DNA of 64,000 bases from VXNE01 sp965200505 (GCA_965200505.1 OZ241343.1:3100001-3164000), one strand, 5' to 3'; shown: positions 53,332 through 62,259, numbered from the stretch's first letter. Notes: a model not told the origin generated them from the sequence alone. Numbers and translations are program-made.

Positions 53332-53754
53332 ATGGCCACGTTGACGCTGCGGGTGGCGGCGGATCAAGCGGGGTTGGGCCGCGCCCAAGGGGAGGTGGAG
53401 GCGTTCGGCGAGGAAGAGGAGTGGCCCCCGGCCCTCGCCTATCAAGTGAACCTCGTCATTGAGGAGGTCGGCGTGAACGTGGTGAGCTACGCCTACGGGG
53501 ACGATGGCGAAGCACACTCGTTTGACATCTCCGTCGCCTCAGCGCCAGACGCCGTGACCATCGAGGTGGTGGACGCCGGGCGCCCCTTTGATCCGCTCAC
53601 GGAGGCGCCGCCGCCGGACCTCGAATCCGATGTGGATGAGCGGCCCATTGGCGGCTTGGGCGTTCACTTCGTGCGCAAGATGATGGATGAGGTGCGCTAT
53701 CGGCGCGAGGATGGGAAGAATTGCCTCACGATGGTGAAACGGCGCGACCCGTGA
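53332..53754 (+). CDS. RsbW-like serine kinase/anti-sigma-type ATPase
   Basis: A 140-residue GHKL protein of the RsbW/SpoIIAB type. The N-box is VIEEVGVNVVSYAY (E44-E45, N49), the G1 box VVDAGRPFDP (D81), and the G2-like box GGLGVHFVRKMMD. Proteins of this type bind and inactivate a sigma factor or phosphorylate an antagonist. It begins one base after the phosphatase stop, and its own stop overlaps the binding-protein start by four. No STAS antagonist or sigma factor is in the window. Confidence 0.87.
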   Translation: MATLTLRVAADQAGLGRAQGEVEAFGEEEEWPPALAYQVNLVIEEVGVNVVSYAYGDDGEAHSFDISVASAPDAVTIEVVDAGRPFDPLTEAPPPDLESDVDERPIGGLGVHFVRKMMDEVRYRREDGKNCLTMVKRRDP

Positions 53755-54971
53755 GGGGCTGGCGCTTGCATTACGGTCGATGCGCGGGCCCGGCTCGGCC
53801 GCGGCTCACCGTGTTGGCCGCCGTCGCGCTGCACGCGATCAGCCTGGGCGCCCACGCCGCGGATGCCGTGCCCGGCGTTTCCGAGGCGGGCATCCTGTTC
53901 GGCCAATCGGCCGCCTTCAGCGGCCCGGCGCAGGCGCTCGGCGCCGAGATGCGGCTCGGCATCGAGGCGGCCTTTGCCGAGGCGAACGCCGCCGGCGGTG
54001 TGCATGGCCGCCGCCTGTCCCTCGTCTCCTTGGACGACGCCTACGAACCCGAAGCGGCCATCGCCAACACCCGCCGCCTCGTTGCCGAGGAGCAGGTGTT
54101 CGCGCTCATCGGCGCCGTGGGCACACCCACCTCCCGCGCCGCGGCGCCGGTGGCGCGGGAAGCCGCGGTGCCCTATGTGGCGCCGTTCACCGGGGCGGCG
54201 TTCCTGCGTGAAGCGGCCTGGCCGAACGTCATCAACTTGCGCGCCTCCTACGACCAGGAAACCGAGGAAATGGTGGCGCGGCTCATCGCCGACCTGGGTG
54301 TGCGGCGCATCGCCGTGTTGTATCAGGACGACTCGTTCGGTCGCGCCGGTTACACCGGGGCGGTGGCTGCGCTCAAGCGCCGCGACATGGCGCCGGTGGC
54401 CGTTGGGGTGTATCCGCGCAACACCACGGCGGTGAAGACCGCGCTCTTGGATGTGCGGCGCGGTGAGCCGGGCGCCGTCATCCTCATCGGTGCCTACGAA
54501 CCGGTGGCCGCCCTCATCGCGTGGGCGCGGCACGTCGGCTTCAACCCCGTGTTCATCACCATCTCCTTCGTCGGCAGCAACGCATTGGCGCAGCAGCTTG
54601 GCGCCGCCGGCGCCGGCGTCTTCGTCACCCAAGTGGTGCCGTTTCCGAGCGACACCGGGGTGCGGGTGGTGGCGGAGTACGCCCGTGCGCTGGCTGCCTC
54701 GGCGCCGGATGTGGAACCCGGCTTCGTATCGCTGGAAGGCTATCTGGCTGGGCGCATGGCGGTGACGGCGCTGCAACGCTGCGGCTCGACCTTGACGCGG
54801 GAGGGCTTTCTCGCCGCCTTGCGCGAAGCGGATGACATCGACTTGGGCGGGTTCCCATTGCAATTCGGCGACGACAACCAAGGCTCCGATGCCGTGTTCG
54901 TGACGATGATTGGCGCCGATGGCCGCTACATGCCGGTGGATGTCTTGCCACGCTCGGTGCGAGGCCGTTAG
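53751..54971 (+). CDS. Periplasmic branched-chain amino acid-type binding protein
   Basis: A 406-residue ABC-type substrate-binding protein of the Leu/Ile/Val class. GTG 53751 overlaps the previous stop (GTGA) and gives a signal peptide ending HAISLGAHAADA. The mature part has LFGQSAAFSGPAQALG and IATRL-like family strands, and NTRRLVAEEQVFALIGAVGTP (about residues 103-123). No permease or ATPase genes are adjacent. Its position between a kinase-type ATPase and a sensor kinase suggests it delivers a ligand signal to that kinase. Confidence 0.85.
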   Translation: MRGWRLHYGRCAGPARPRLTVLAAVALHAISLGAHAADAVPGVSEAGILFGQSAAFSGPAQALGAEMRLGIEAAFAEANAAGGVHGRRLSLVSLDDAYEPEAAIANTRRLVAEEQVFALIGAVGTPTSRAAAPVAREAAVPYVAPFTGAAFLREAAWPNVINLRASYDQETEEMVARLIADLGVRRIAVLYQDDSFGRAGYTGAVAALKRRDMAPVAVGVYPRNTTAVKTALLDVRRGEPGAVILIGAYEPVAALIAWARHVGFNPVFITISFVGSNALAQQLGAAGAGVFVTQVVPFPSDTGVRVVAEYARALAASAPDVEPGFVSLEGYLAGRMAVTALQRCGSTLTREGFLAALREADDIDLGGFPLQFGDDNQGSDAVFVTMIGADGRYMPVDVLPRSVRGR

Positions 54972-54973
54972 CG

Positions 54974-57151
54974 ATGTCCGACCTGTTGGCACGTTTGGTC
55001 AAGAGCCGGTTTCGCATCTCGGCGCAGCTCTATGCCGGCCTCGCCGGCGCCGTGGGCATCACCTTGGTGGCGAGCCTCGTCGCTTGGTTCTCGTTCGACC
55101 GGGTGGGCGATGCGCAGGAGCGCGTGAACCGCCAGAGCGTGCCGGAACTCGCGGCTTCGTTCGGCATCGCGCAACGCAGCGGCGCATTGGTCGCCGCGGC
55201 GCCACGGTTCGTCGGTGCCGCGACGTCGGCCGACCTCACGCGGGTGCGCGAAAGCGTGATGGCCGAGCGCACCGCCTTCCAAGCCCATCTTGGCGCGTTG
55301 CTGGCGCGCGGCAGTGACCGCAACGACGAAGTGAGCCAGCGTGGCCGCGAGCTCATTACCAACATCGACGCCATCGACGCCTCGATGGACGAACGCTTCG
55401 CGTTGGCCGAGCGCAGCGAGACACTGCGTCTGAAACTCGCCGCGGTGCGCGACAAGCTGGCGGGTGTGCTGGTGCCGGCCATCGACGATCAGTGGTTCTT
55501 CACCATGACGGGCTATCGCTCCCTGGATGCGCCGCCGGCGCCCCGTTCAGCTTACTTGTCCGAACCGGAGTTCGACCGCCATCGCTTGCTCGCGGGCTTG
55601 CAGGCGGACGCGAACCTCGGCACCCAGATCCTCGCCAGCGCCTTCAACCTATCCGACGCACCCTTGTTGGAGCCGCTGCGCGACCGTTTCGAGGCGACCG
55701 TGCAGAGCATCGGCCGGCGCTTGGCCGGGTTGGCCGACACACCGGCGCGGGCGCAAGTGGATGACGCCTTCGAGCGCTTGGGCGAGCTGGGCTTGGCCGA
55801 CGACGGCGGCTTCGCCTTGCGCGCCCGGGAACTGGCGCTGGCGGCGCGCCAACAAGCGCTCTTGGCCGAGAACCGGGCGCTGGCGATGGCGCTGCTGGTG
55901 GAGGTGGAGGGGCTGGTGAGCGACGCGCAAGCCAGCGCCGCCAGGGCCACGCAGGCTTCGGCGGATGCCATCACCACCGGCCGCAGCCTGCTGTTGGTGG
56001 TGAACACGTTCAGCATCGTCGGCGCGGCGCTGGTCGCGTGGCTGTTCGTCGGGCGGGTGTTGATTCGCCGCATCGACCGGTTGTCGCGCCGCATGAGGGC
56101 CATGGCGGATGGCGACCTTGAGGGGGAAGTGGACATCAGCGGCCGCGACGAGGTGGCGGACATGGCCGCGGCCTTGGAGGTGTTCCGCCGCCACGCTTTG
56201 GAAGTGCAGCGCCTCAACTTGGTGGAGAAGCTGGCGGACGAGTTGAAGAGCAAGAACGGCCAACTGGAGGACGCCTTGGAAGAGCTGCGCCAAGCGCAAG
56301 ATCAGATCGTCGCCCGCGAGAAGCTCGCGGGGCTGGGCGAACTCACCGCCGGCGTGGCCCACGAGATCAAGAACCCGCTCAACTTCGTGAAGAACTTCGC
56401 CGAGGCTTCGCAGGAACTCTTGGAAGAGTTGAACGAGATCGTGGCGGAGGTGCGGGACGCCTTCAATGAAGAGCAGCGGGGCATCGTCGATGAAGTGTGC
56501 CAAGACTTGACGGATAACTTGGGCCGCATTCGCGGCCACGGCGAACGCGCGGACCGCATCGTGCAGGACATGCTGAAGATGGGGCGCGACGCGGCGGATC
56601 GCCAGTTGACGGACATCAACGCGCTCCTCGACCAGAACGTGCGTTTGGCGTTCCACTCGGTGCGCGCCTCGGATTCCGATTTCATGCTCGACATCAAGCA
56701 AGACCTGGACGAGAACGTGGGCGAGATCGAGGTGGTGCCGCAAGATGTCGGCCGGGTGTTCCTCAACATGGTGACGAACGCCTGCCATGCCGTGGACGAC
56801 CGGCGCAAGGCGGAAGAGGCCGCCGGCAACGACTTCGTGCCCACCCTCACCGTGGCGACCAAACGCCTTGATGATCGCGTGGAAGTGCGCATCCGCGACA
56901 ACGGCAGCGGCATACCCGAAGACGTGATCGGCAAGATCTTCAATCCCTTCTTCACCACCAAACCCACGGACCAGGGCACCGGCTTGGGCCTCGCCCTTTC
57001 GAGCGACATCGTGCGCGAACACGGCGGCGAGATTCGCGTGGAATCCGAGCTCGGCAGCCACACGGAGATGATCGTCGATTTGCCCCTGGTGGCCGCCGCG
57101 GTGCCGGCGGGAGCGACGCCGGCGGCGGATGAGGCGGGGTCGTCGTCCTAG
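54974..57151 (+). CDS. Membrane sensor histidine kinase
   Basis: A 725-residue kinase. TM1 lies at about 18-40, a long helical periplasmic region at 41-335, and TM2 at about 338-360. A HAMP-like segment follows, then a coiled coil (EKLADELKSKNGQLEDALEE). The phospho-acceptor is His463 in AGVAHEIKNPLNF. The ATP domain has VTNACHAV, DNGSGIPE, FNPFFTTKP and GTGLGLAL. It starts two bases after the binding-protein gene, so it is its probable partner, and should signal to the receiver-phosphatase at the head of the operon. Confidence 0.92.
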   Translation: MSDLLARLVKSRFRISAQLYAGLAGAVGITLVASLVAWFSFDRVGDAQERVNRQSVPELAASFGIAQRSGALVAAAPRFVGAATSADLTRVRESVMAERTAFQAHLGALLARGSDRNDEVSQRGRELITNIDAIDASMDERFALAERSETLRLKLAAVRDKLAGVLVPAIDDQWFFTMTGYRSLDAPPAPRSAYLSEPEFDRHRLLAGLQADANLGTQILASAFNLSDAPLLEPLRDRFEATVQSIGRRLAGLADTPARAQVDDAFERLGELGLADDGGFALRARELALAARQQALLAENRALAMALLVEVEGLVSDAQASAARATQASADAITTGRSLLLVVNTFSIVGAALVAWLFVGRVLIRRIDRLSRRMRAMADGDLEGEVDISGRDEVADMAAALEVFRRHALEVQRLNLVEKLADELKSKNGQLEDALEELRQAQDQIVAREKLAGLGELTAGVAHEIKNPLNFVKNFAEASQELLEELNEIVAEVRDAFNEEQRGIVDEVCQDLTDNLGRIRGHGERADRIVQDMLKMGRDAADRQLTDINALLDQNVRLAFHSVRASDSDFMLDIKQDLDENVGEIEVVPQDVGRVFLNMVTNACHAVDDRRKAEEAAGNDFVPTLTVATKRLDDRVEVRIRDNGSGIPEDVIGKIFNPFFTTKPTDQGTGLGLALSSDIVREHGGEIRVESELGSHTEMIVDLPLVAAAVPAGATPAADEAGSSS

Positions 57152-57176
57152 GCAATGGCATTGTCGGCGTGATCCG

Positions 57177-58361
57177 TTGAGCGGATTGAAGAACATCCGG
57201 GTTCGGAATTATCGGGCGCTCGCGGACATCGATCTTCCCGTCGGCCCGATTAACGTCGTCTTTGGTCCGAACGGGGCCGGCAAGTCCACGTTGCTCGACA
57301 CGCTCTACTTCTTCAGGGACTGCGCCATCCGTGGGGTTGAAGTCGCGTCATCGGAGCGCAGCCACGGCATCGGCGTTCTCTGGGATGGCGCGGGTGACGA
57401 CGAGGGCATTTTCATCGAGTTGGCGACTGATAACGTCGCATACGGCCTGACCTTTTCGCTTTCGGCGGGGAGGCTTGAGTCCTTTGCTGGCGAGCGGTTG
57501 CGATCTATTTCCCGCACACCCGCCCTCATCGACCGAAAGTCGGGTTCGGACACCGCATCCTTGTATTACGCGAATCAAAAGCAAGCCCTACAGGTGACTC
57601 TGCGTGAGCCGGAGAAGCTCAGCTTGGGGGTCTTCCTGGACTTCAACCGCGGGGATCGCGAGGCGGGATATCTTGATCAACTCCTCCATTTCATTCGCTT
57701 GTATCACTCAAGATCGTTTCTCTTGTACCGTCTCAAGCGCCAAGGTTCAGAAAGCAGCCATGAAACGAGGCTTTGGGATCTCGGCAACAACGCTTGGTCT
57801 GTGCTCAGGAATCTGCAAGACAAACGTAATGTTGACGAACGCTACGCTACGATCATGCACTACATGGCCGAAGCATTCCCGATCTTCGATGGCATCACAT
57901 TGGAACAGACGGGGCCGGCTTCCGTATATGCCAGCTTTCAGGAAAGGAGCCGCAAGCGCGGGATTCTGGCATCCGGCGTCTCCGATGGGTTCCTGCAGTT
58001 GCTGTTGCTTCTCACCGCCTTGTTTTCGGAAGGGGACCGCCCGTCGGTGTTGCTTTTCGACGAACCCGAAGTGTCTCTGCATCCGTGGGCGCTTGCCGTC
58101 TTTGCCCAGGCCGTTCGGGTCGCCGCGGAGCGATGGAACAAGCAGATCTTCCTCGCCACGCACTCGCCCGTGCTCATCAGCCAGTTCGAGCCGCGGGACG
58201 TTTTGGTTGCTGGGATCGAAGATGGCCGGGCGCAGTTCGACCGGCTGCATGAATTAGAAGAAGTTCGCGATCTGCTCGAGGAGTACGCGGCTGGTTCCCT
58301 GTACATGTCCGAAGCCATCGCGCCGCAAGGCCGGAATGGACCTCGCGGGGAGCAAGGGTGA
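57177..58361 (+). CDS. ABC/SMC-type AAA ATPase (AAA_21-like)
   Basis: An approximately 394-residue ATPase. It begins LKNIRVRNYRALADIDL, then Walker A GPNGAGKST (30-38), an ABC-like signature region SGVSDGFLQLLLLLTALF, Walker B VLLFDEPEVSLHP and the switch ATHSPVLIS. This is the OLD/RecF-like ATPase layout found in defence genes. TTG 57177 is the proposed start; TTG 57186 is also possible. Its stop overlaps the TOPRIM-like gene by four bases (GTGA). GC is lower than in the preceding operon, which suggests a separate origin. Confidence 0.82.
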   Translation: MSGLKNIRVRNYRALADIDLPVGPINVVFGPNGAGKSTLLDTLYFFRDCAIRGVEVASSERSHGIGVLWDGAGDDEGIFIELATDNVAYGLTFSLSAGRLESFAGERLRSISRTPALIDRKSGSDTASLYYANQKQALQVTLREPEKLSLGVFLDFNRGDREAGYLDQLLHFIRLYHSRSFLLYRLKRQGSESSHETRLWDLGNNAWSVLRNLQDKRNVDERYATIMHYMAEAFPIFDGITLEQTGPASVYASFQERSRKRGILASGVSDGFLQLLLLLTALFSEGDRPSVLLFDEPEVSLHPWALAVFAQAVRVAAERWNKQIFLATHSPVLISQFEPRDVLVAGIEDGRAQFDRLHELEEVRDLLEEYAAGSLYMSEAIAPQGRNGPRGEQG

Positions 58362-59104
58362 GTTTCGATGGCCAAGGTTGGCGTTTCCGCCACTTCGGTT
58401 TGATTGTCACCGGAAGGACCGAAGAGGAGTGTTTGCCAAAGCTCTTTCGGTCGCTTGAGGCAACCGGAAGATGTTCTTTTGAGGTCTTAAGACGAATTGG
58501 TCAACGAGCGCCGATCAGCTCGCCAAAGCGCCGGCTTGAGATGGTGGGGAGCGGCAAGACGATTCCCGACAAGGATGCGCAAGATATAGGCTTCCCGGCC
58601 CGCAGGTTCCTCTCATCCGAGACAGATTTCATAATTTTGGTCGATGATCTCGAGGCCAGAAGATCGGCGGAAATTACGCAGGTATTCGACCGCTATCGCC
58701 TCGCGCTGGATACGATACTGCGACCGGATCAGGCGCGGCGGGCCTCGGTTCACTTCCTCGTGAACATGCTCGAAGCCTACTACTTCGCAGATGCCCAAGC
58801 CGTGAATGGGGTGCTCGGAACCCAGATCGAGGATTACGAGGATGATGTGGAAACAGTCCGGAACCCCAAGAACGAGTTGAAGCAGTTACACCGAGGCTTC
58901 GATGAAGTGGAGCATGGCTGCCAGATACTCGACAAACTCAGAGCGGCCCATGTGCTCTCCCGCAGGGAGACATGCGCCTCCTTGCGGACGATGTTCGCTT
59001 GGATTTGCAGGATCATCGGAGAAACCGAAGGTGAGGCGTATCAGCTATCTGAGGGTCGCTACAGCGACGTGACCCGAGGTCAGCTCCGTGCCTTGGCGTC
59101 ATAG
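58358..59104 (+). CDS. TOPRIM-like DUF4276 protein
   Basis: A 248-residue protein that resembles DUF4276, a family with a TOPRIM-like nuclease fold. The candidate acidic residues are E22 in GRTEEEC and D95-D96 in FIILVDDLEA. A later segment, VNMLEAYYFADAQAV, is typical of the family. The GTG start overlaps the ATPase stop, so the two proteins are made together. Split ATPase plus TOPRIM pairs act as anti-phage systems in other bacteria (for example the PARIS type), and this pair may work similarly. A direct match to PARIS is not claimed. Confidence 0.72.
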   Translation: MSFDGQGWRFRHFGLIVTGRTEEECLPKLFRSLEATGRCSFEVLRRIGQRAPISSPKRRLEMVGSGKTIPDKDAQDIGFPARRFLSSETDFIILVDDLEARRSAEITQVFDRYRLALDTILRPDQARRASVHFLVNMLEAYYFADAQAVNGVLGTQIEDYEDDVETVRNPKNELKQLHRGFDEVEHGCQILDKLRAAHVLSRRETCASLRTMFAWICRIIGETEGEAYQLSEGRYSDVTRGQLRALAS

Positions 59105-59175
59105 GCTTCGGTCCCGCACACCGGAGTTCCAATCCCTAAGCGGCCGGCAGTGTCAATCCCGAAGACCCGGATCAT
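59080..59175 (-). pseudogene. Possible VapC toxin remnant
   Basis: A 31-codon frame that begins inside the end of the VapB-like gene and opens MIRVFGIDT, the first strand and metal-binding Asp of PIN toxins. After that it reads AGRLGIGTPVCG and ends, so nearly all of the toxin is missing. It also overlaps the end of the DUF4276 gene on the other strand. Nine residues are little evidence, so this is tentative. Confidence 0.25.
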
Positions 59176-59395
59176 GACGCTGCTCGCGGAAGGCCGCAAG
59201 ATCGAAGCTGCCACATCCACGCCGGAGCTTTTCGCGCAATGGCGCGAGAAGGGCGGGATTGATGGTTTGTGGGCGCAACACGAAACCGTCGGGGCCTTCT
59301 TCCAATCTGAGCCGGTCGCCGGGTCGCACACCCATCGCTTCCAAGACCCACGCGGGGAACTTGACTTGACGCTTTGACGTGACCTTGACGAGCAT
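59153..59395 (-). CDS. VapB-like antitoxin with AbrB/MazE DNA-binding domain
   Basis: An 80-residue protein starting at ATG 59395. Residues 1-45 form the AbrB/MazE swapped-hairpin DNA-binding domain (VKVTSKRQVKFPAWVLEAMG, then VRPGDRLRLEEG). The tail FDLAAFREQRHDPGLRD resembles the toxin-binding end of VapB antitoxins. An intact toxin gene should follow but is absent; only a few VapC-like codons remain. It may be a decayed toxin-antitoxin locus or a stand-alone regulator. Confidence 0.72.
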   Translation of the reverse strand: MLVKVTSKRQVKFPAWVLEAMGVRPGDRLRLEEGPDGFVLRPQTINPALLAPLREKLRRGCGSFDLAAFREQRHDPGLRD

Positions 59396-59414
59396 GGGAT
59401 TCGAGTGCCGCCCC

Positions 59415-60245
59415 TCAGCTTCTCGCGTTGTTGAGCGTCCGCGCAAAAACCTCGTAACCCTTCACATAGTCGAAGTGCTTCTTGTACAGAAAGTCCTCGC
59501 GGCCGAGTAGCTGCGACATCCGCTCGCCGTAGGTTCCGATCAGGCCGTCCGCCACATCCGAGTAGTCCTCTCCCGGCCGCATGAGCAGGCGATAGTAGGT
59601 GGCGTGGAGGACGACGCGCTGGCCCTCGGCGGTGCGGGCAAAGTTGCCGTGCCAAACGCGCCCGTCCCAGAGCGCGAGGGAGCCGGGGCGGCAGGCCATC
59701 GGCACACCGTCGGGGTTGGCGGCCTCGACATCGTCTGGAAGGCGGCGCAGACGGTTCGTGCCCGGCAGCACTCGGGTGGCGCCGCCGGCCTCGGTGAAGT
59801 CGTCCAACACCCAGCACGCCGTGAGCATCATGTTGTGCTCCGGGAAGGGGGCGGGAAACATGGCTTGGTCCGCGTGCAGCGGCAACGCGGGTTCGCCCTT
59901 GGCGCGCACCGTCGCGGCCAGGCTGCCCAGCAGGCAGCCGCGCCCCACCGAGAACTCCGCCATCGCCAAGGCCTTCGGGTTCAACACCGCTTCCGCATAC
60001 ACCGGATCCTTGCCGAGCAGCATGAACTCGGAGCCATCGCCGCCGTTGGCGTCCAGGGTCAGCGACGTCAAGATGGTGTTCCGCAACCGGGCGACGAACT
60101 CGGGGTCCGCCGCGTCTTCGACGATGGTCCAACCCTCCTCGGCGAGTTGCCGGCAGTTTTCGACGAGCCCCAGCGCCGTCACGGTGGGCTTGAGCTCGTC
60201 GGTGATCTCTTCCGGCGGCACGGTGTTGTTGTGCCTCGTTGCCAT
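59415..60245 (-). CDS. Phytanoyl-CoA dioxygenase (PhyH)-like protein, second
   Basis: A 276-residue iron and 2-oxoglutarate oxygenase. The iron-binding H and D are in LPLHADQAMF (HAD), and the distal His is probably in GRVWHGNFARTAEGQRV. The surrounding segment CWVLDDFTEAGGATRVLPGTN is typical of PhyH. It differs from the one at 39567 in the ligand motif (HAD against HRD), so a different substrate is likely. It lies 15 bases upstream of nothing on its own strand but follows the amidohydrolase by 15 bases, so it is probably the last gene of the 62147-59415 minus-strand group. Confidence 0.84.
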   Translation of the reverse strand: MATRHNNTVPPEEITDELKPTVTALGLVENCRQLAEEGWTIVEDAADPEFVARLRNTILTSLTLDANGGDGSEFMLLGKDPVYAEAVLNPKALAMAEFSVGRGCLLGSLAATVRAKGEPALPLHADQAMFPAPFPEHNMMLTACWVLDDFTEAGGATRVLPGTNRLRRLPDDVEAANPDGVPMACRPGSLALWDGRVWHGNFARTAEGQRVVLHATYYRLLMRPGEDYSDVADGLIGTYGERMSQLLGREDFLYKKHFDYVKGYEVFARTLNNARS

Positions 60246-60260
60246 GATCTGCGCCTCTTG

Positions 60261-61412
60261 TCAGCCAGTGTCTGCCGCGGGTGCCGGCCAATGGTTGCCG
60301 TTCACGACCATGCCGGCAAGGGCCAGACGTTGGGTGGCGGTGCGCCTTTCGCCGCTCGCGTCCACGAAATCGAAGGCGCCGTCTTCCAAGCGCAGCAGGG
60401 TCGCATCCCCCGGTGTGCCCGGCGTGAGGGCGCCGAGTTGCGGATGGCGGATGGCGGCGGCGGGGCCGCTCGTGGTGGCGGCCACCACGGCCTCCAAGCT
60501 CATGCCGAGGTGTAGGAGCTTGGACATCGTCGTCAACAAGTCCCGCGCTGGCCCGGCCACACTCAAGGCGTGAACGTCGCTGGAGATGCAGTCCGGCTCG
60601 AAGCCGGCCGCCAGCATCGCTTCCGCGGTGGCGAAGCCGAACGAGCTCTTGCCGTGCCCCACGTCGAACAATATGCCCCGCTCGCGGGCCGCGAGAATCT
60701 CCTCGCGCACCGTGCCGTCGGCATGGGCGGGGGCACCGGGGAAGGGGCGGAAGCAGTGCGTCAGCACGTCGCCCGGGCGCAGCCGTTCCACCACTTCGCG
60801 GCGCGTCGGGGGCGGCTGGTCTAGGTGGCACATCACCGGCAGCCCGGCGGCCTCCGCGGCTTCCAGCGCGAGGTCCAATGGCGCCACGCCGCGGCCGTCG
60901 CTGGCCGCCATGCCAACGCGCACCTTCACGCCCACGATGAGGTCGCTGTGCGCTTGGGCCACGCGGGCACATTCGCCCGGATGCAACAGGCGAAAGTCGC
61001 CACATTCACCCACCATCACCTTGTCCGCGAAGGCGTAGATGCCGGGGAAGGAGATGTTGAGATAGGCGAGGATGCGGGGCGTCACCGCCTCCACGACATG
61101 GCGGCGGAAGCCGTGGAAGTTGCCGGCGCCGGCGCTGCCCGCGTCCACCAGAGTGGTCACGCCGGCGCGGCGGGCGTAGTCCTCGGCGTCGATGCCGAGG
61201 GACACCCCGCCCCAATAGACGTGGGTGTGCAGGTCGATGAGGCCGGGCGTGACGATGAGGCCGCTGGCGTCCTGGGTCGCGTGGGCCTGGTCGGCCGGGA
61301 TGGCCTCGGCCACGGCAGCGGTCGCGCCATCGCGAAACGCCACGTCGAAGCGCCCGTCGCGCCCGCTGCCAGGGTCCAGCACTCGGCCGCCCTTGAGCAG
61401 CAGGTCGTACAT
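60261..61412 (-). CDS. Amidohydrolase/deacetylase family metallohydrolase
   Basis: A 383-residue TIM-barrel hydrolase of the dihydroorotase-like group. It starts YDLLLKGGRVLDPGSGRDG and has the metal site GLIDLHTHVYWG (HxH), a candidate carbamylated lysine in IVGVKVRVG, and MCHLDQPPP and DVLTHCF for later ligands. ISSDVHALSV holds the catalytic Asp. The sequence is close to proteins annotated as D-glucosaminate-type or enamidase-type deacetylases, but its substrate is unknown. Its ATG directly follows the stop of the upstream membrane protein, so the two are coupled. Confidence 0.87.
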   Translation of the reverse strand: MYDLLLKGGRVLDPGSGRDGRFDVAFRDGATAAVAEAIPADQAHATQDASGLIVTPGLIDLHTHVYWGGVSLGIDAEDYARRAGVTTLVDAGSAGAGNFHGFRRHVVEAVTPRILAYLNISFPGIYAFADKVMVGECGDFRLLHPGECARVAQAHSDLIVGVKVRVGMAASDGRGVAPLDLALEAAEAAGLPVMCHLDQPPPTRREVVERLRPGDVLTHCFRPFPGAPAHADGTVREEILAARERGILFDVGHGKSSFGFATAEAMLAAGFEPDCISSDVHALSVAGPARDLLTTMSKLLHLGMSLEAVVAATTSGPAAAIRHPQLGALTPGTPGDATLLRLEDGAFDFVDASGERRTATQRLALAGMVVNGNHWPAPAADTG

Positions 61413-62147
61413 TCAGGTCGCGGCCCGCTTGGCCGGAAACTTGCGTCGGTAGTGGCGCGTCCAAAGGACGATGGCCGGCACGCCAAGGAGCGTGGGCGCC
61501 AGCCACGGCGCCATGGCGAGGGGGCCGCTCAACGAGTAGTTGAACATCTGCTGCGCGCCGAACACCGCGAAGGCGGTGTGGAACGCGATGCCGCCGCCGA
61601 GCATCGAGCCCAGGTGGCTGTAGAGCCATCCGCGTGGCTCGCGGCCTTGCGACCACACCGCCCGCAACGTGCCGGCGCCCGTGAAGAGGCCGATGGGGCT
61701 GACGCCGAGCAGGATCGGGGAGACCTCGGACCAAACCGCCAACGCGAACGCGATGGCCACGAGGCTGGCGGCGATGGGCGCCCACGCCAAGGCCCAGTCC
61801 AAGGGCCGGCGCAGCGTTTCGGGTGCGGGGCGGGTGATGATGACGCGGCGGCCATGCCGCACGATCACGAACGTCACCACCCCAAGGTAGGCGAGCAGCA
61901 CCGCGAAGCCATACAGGTCGGGACGCTCCGCCAGCGCGATGCCCTCGCGCCAATAGAGCCCGATGCGTCCCAGCGCGACGGCCAGCGCCGTCGTTGTGAC
62001 CACGTAGGCGCACCAATAGAAGACGAGGCCAAAGCGCACATGGGTGGCGCCGCCCTTGCGCGCGAGCACCGGAAACCAGAACGCGACGAGGCCGATGAAC
62101 CCGGCCACCATGTGGGCCCAGAGCAGGGCTTCGAGCAATGCGGCCAA
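61413..62147 (-). CDS. Integral membrane protein of unknown function
   Basis: A protein of about 244 residues with about six hydrophobic segments (for example ALLWAHMVAGFIGLVAFWFP, LYGFAVLLAYLGVVTFVIV and APWLAPTLLGVPAIVLW). The pattern is that of small haem-free membrane proteins annotated as DUF2306-like, but I am not sure of the family. The start is uncertain; TTG 62147 follows GAGGCAG and is preferred over a GTG or ATG much further upstream in frame that lies in non-coding-looking sequence. It is first in a group with the amidohydrolase and PhyH gene. Confidence 0.6.
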   Translation of the reverse strand: MAALLEALLWAHMVAGFIGLVAFWFPVLARKGGATHVRFGLVFYWCAYVVTTTALAVALGRIGLYWREGIALAERPDLYGFAVLLAYLGVVTFVIVRHGRRVIITRPAPETLRRPLDWALAWAPIAASLVAIAFALAVWSEVSPILLGVSPIGLFTGAGTLRAVWSQGREPRGWLYSHLGSMLGGGIAFHTAFAVFGAQQMFNYSLSGPLAMAPWLAPTLLGVPAIVLWTRHYRRKFPAKRAAT

Positions 62148-62210
62148 GGGCGCTGCCTCGTCGGGAAGTCTGGCGGATTGTACCCGCGCGCCGCGTGGGG
62201 ACAGGCCACC

Positions 62211-62225
62211 GGCACGGTCGTTTCT
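62211..62225 (+). promoter_or_regulatory. Weak sigma54-like element upstream of amt
   Basis: GGCACG (62211-62216) and TTTCT (62221-62225) are spaced four bases apart, like the -24/-12 consensus TGGCACG-N4-TTGCA. The key GC of the -12 box is replaced by TC. Nitrogen control of amt genes by sigma54 is common, which is the reason for noting it. Confidence 0.22.
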
Positions 62226-62259
62226 CGTATCATGGCCGCCGTCTGCTAGGGGAGGGACC

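Noticed and set aside
59150..59377. A 75-codon plus-strand frame with a plausible amino-acid composition
   Set aside because: It lies exactly opposite the VapB-like gene, whose AbrB fold is clear; no independent support.
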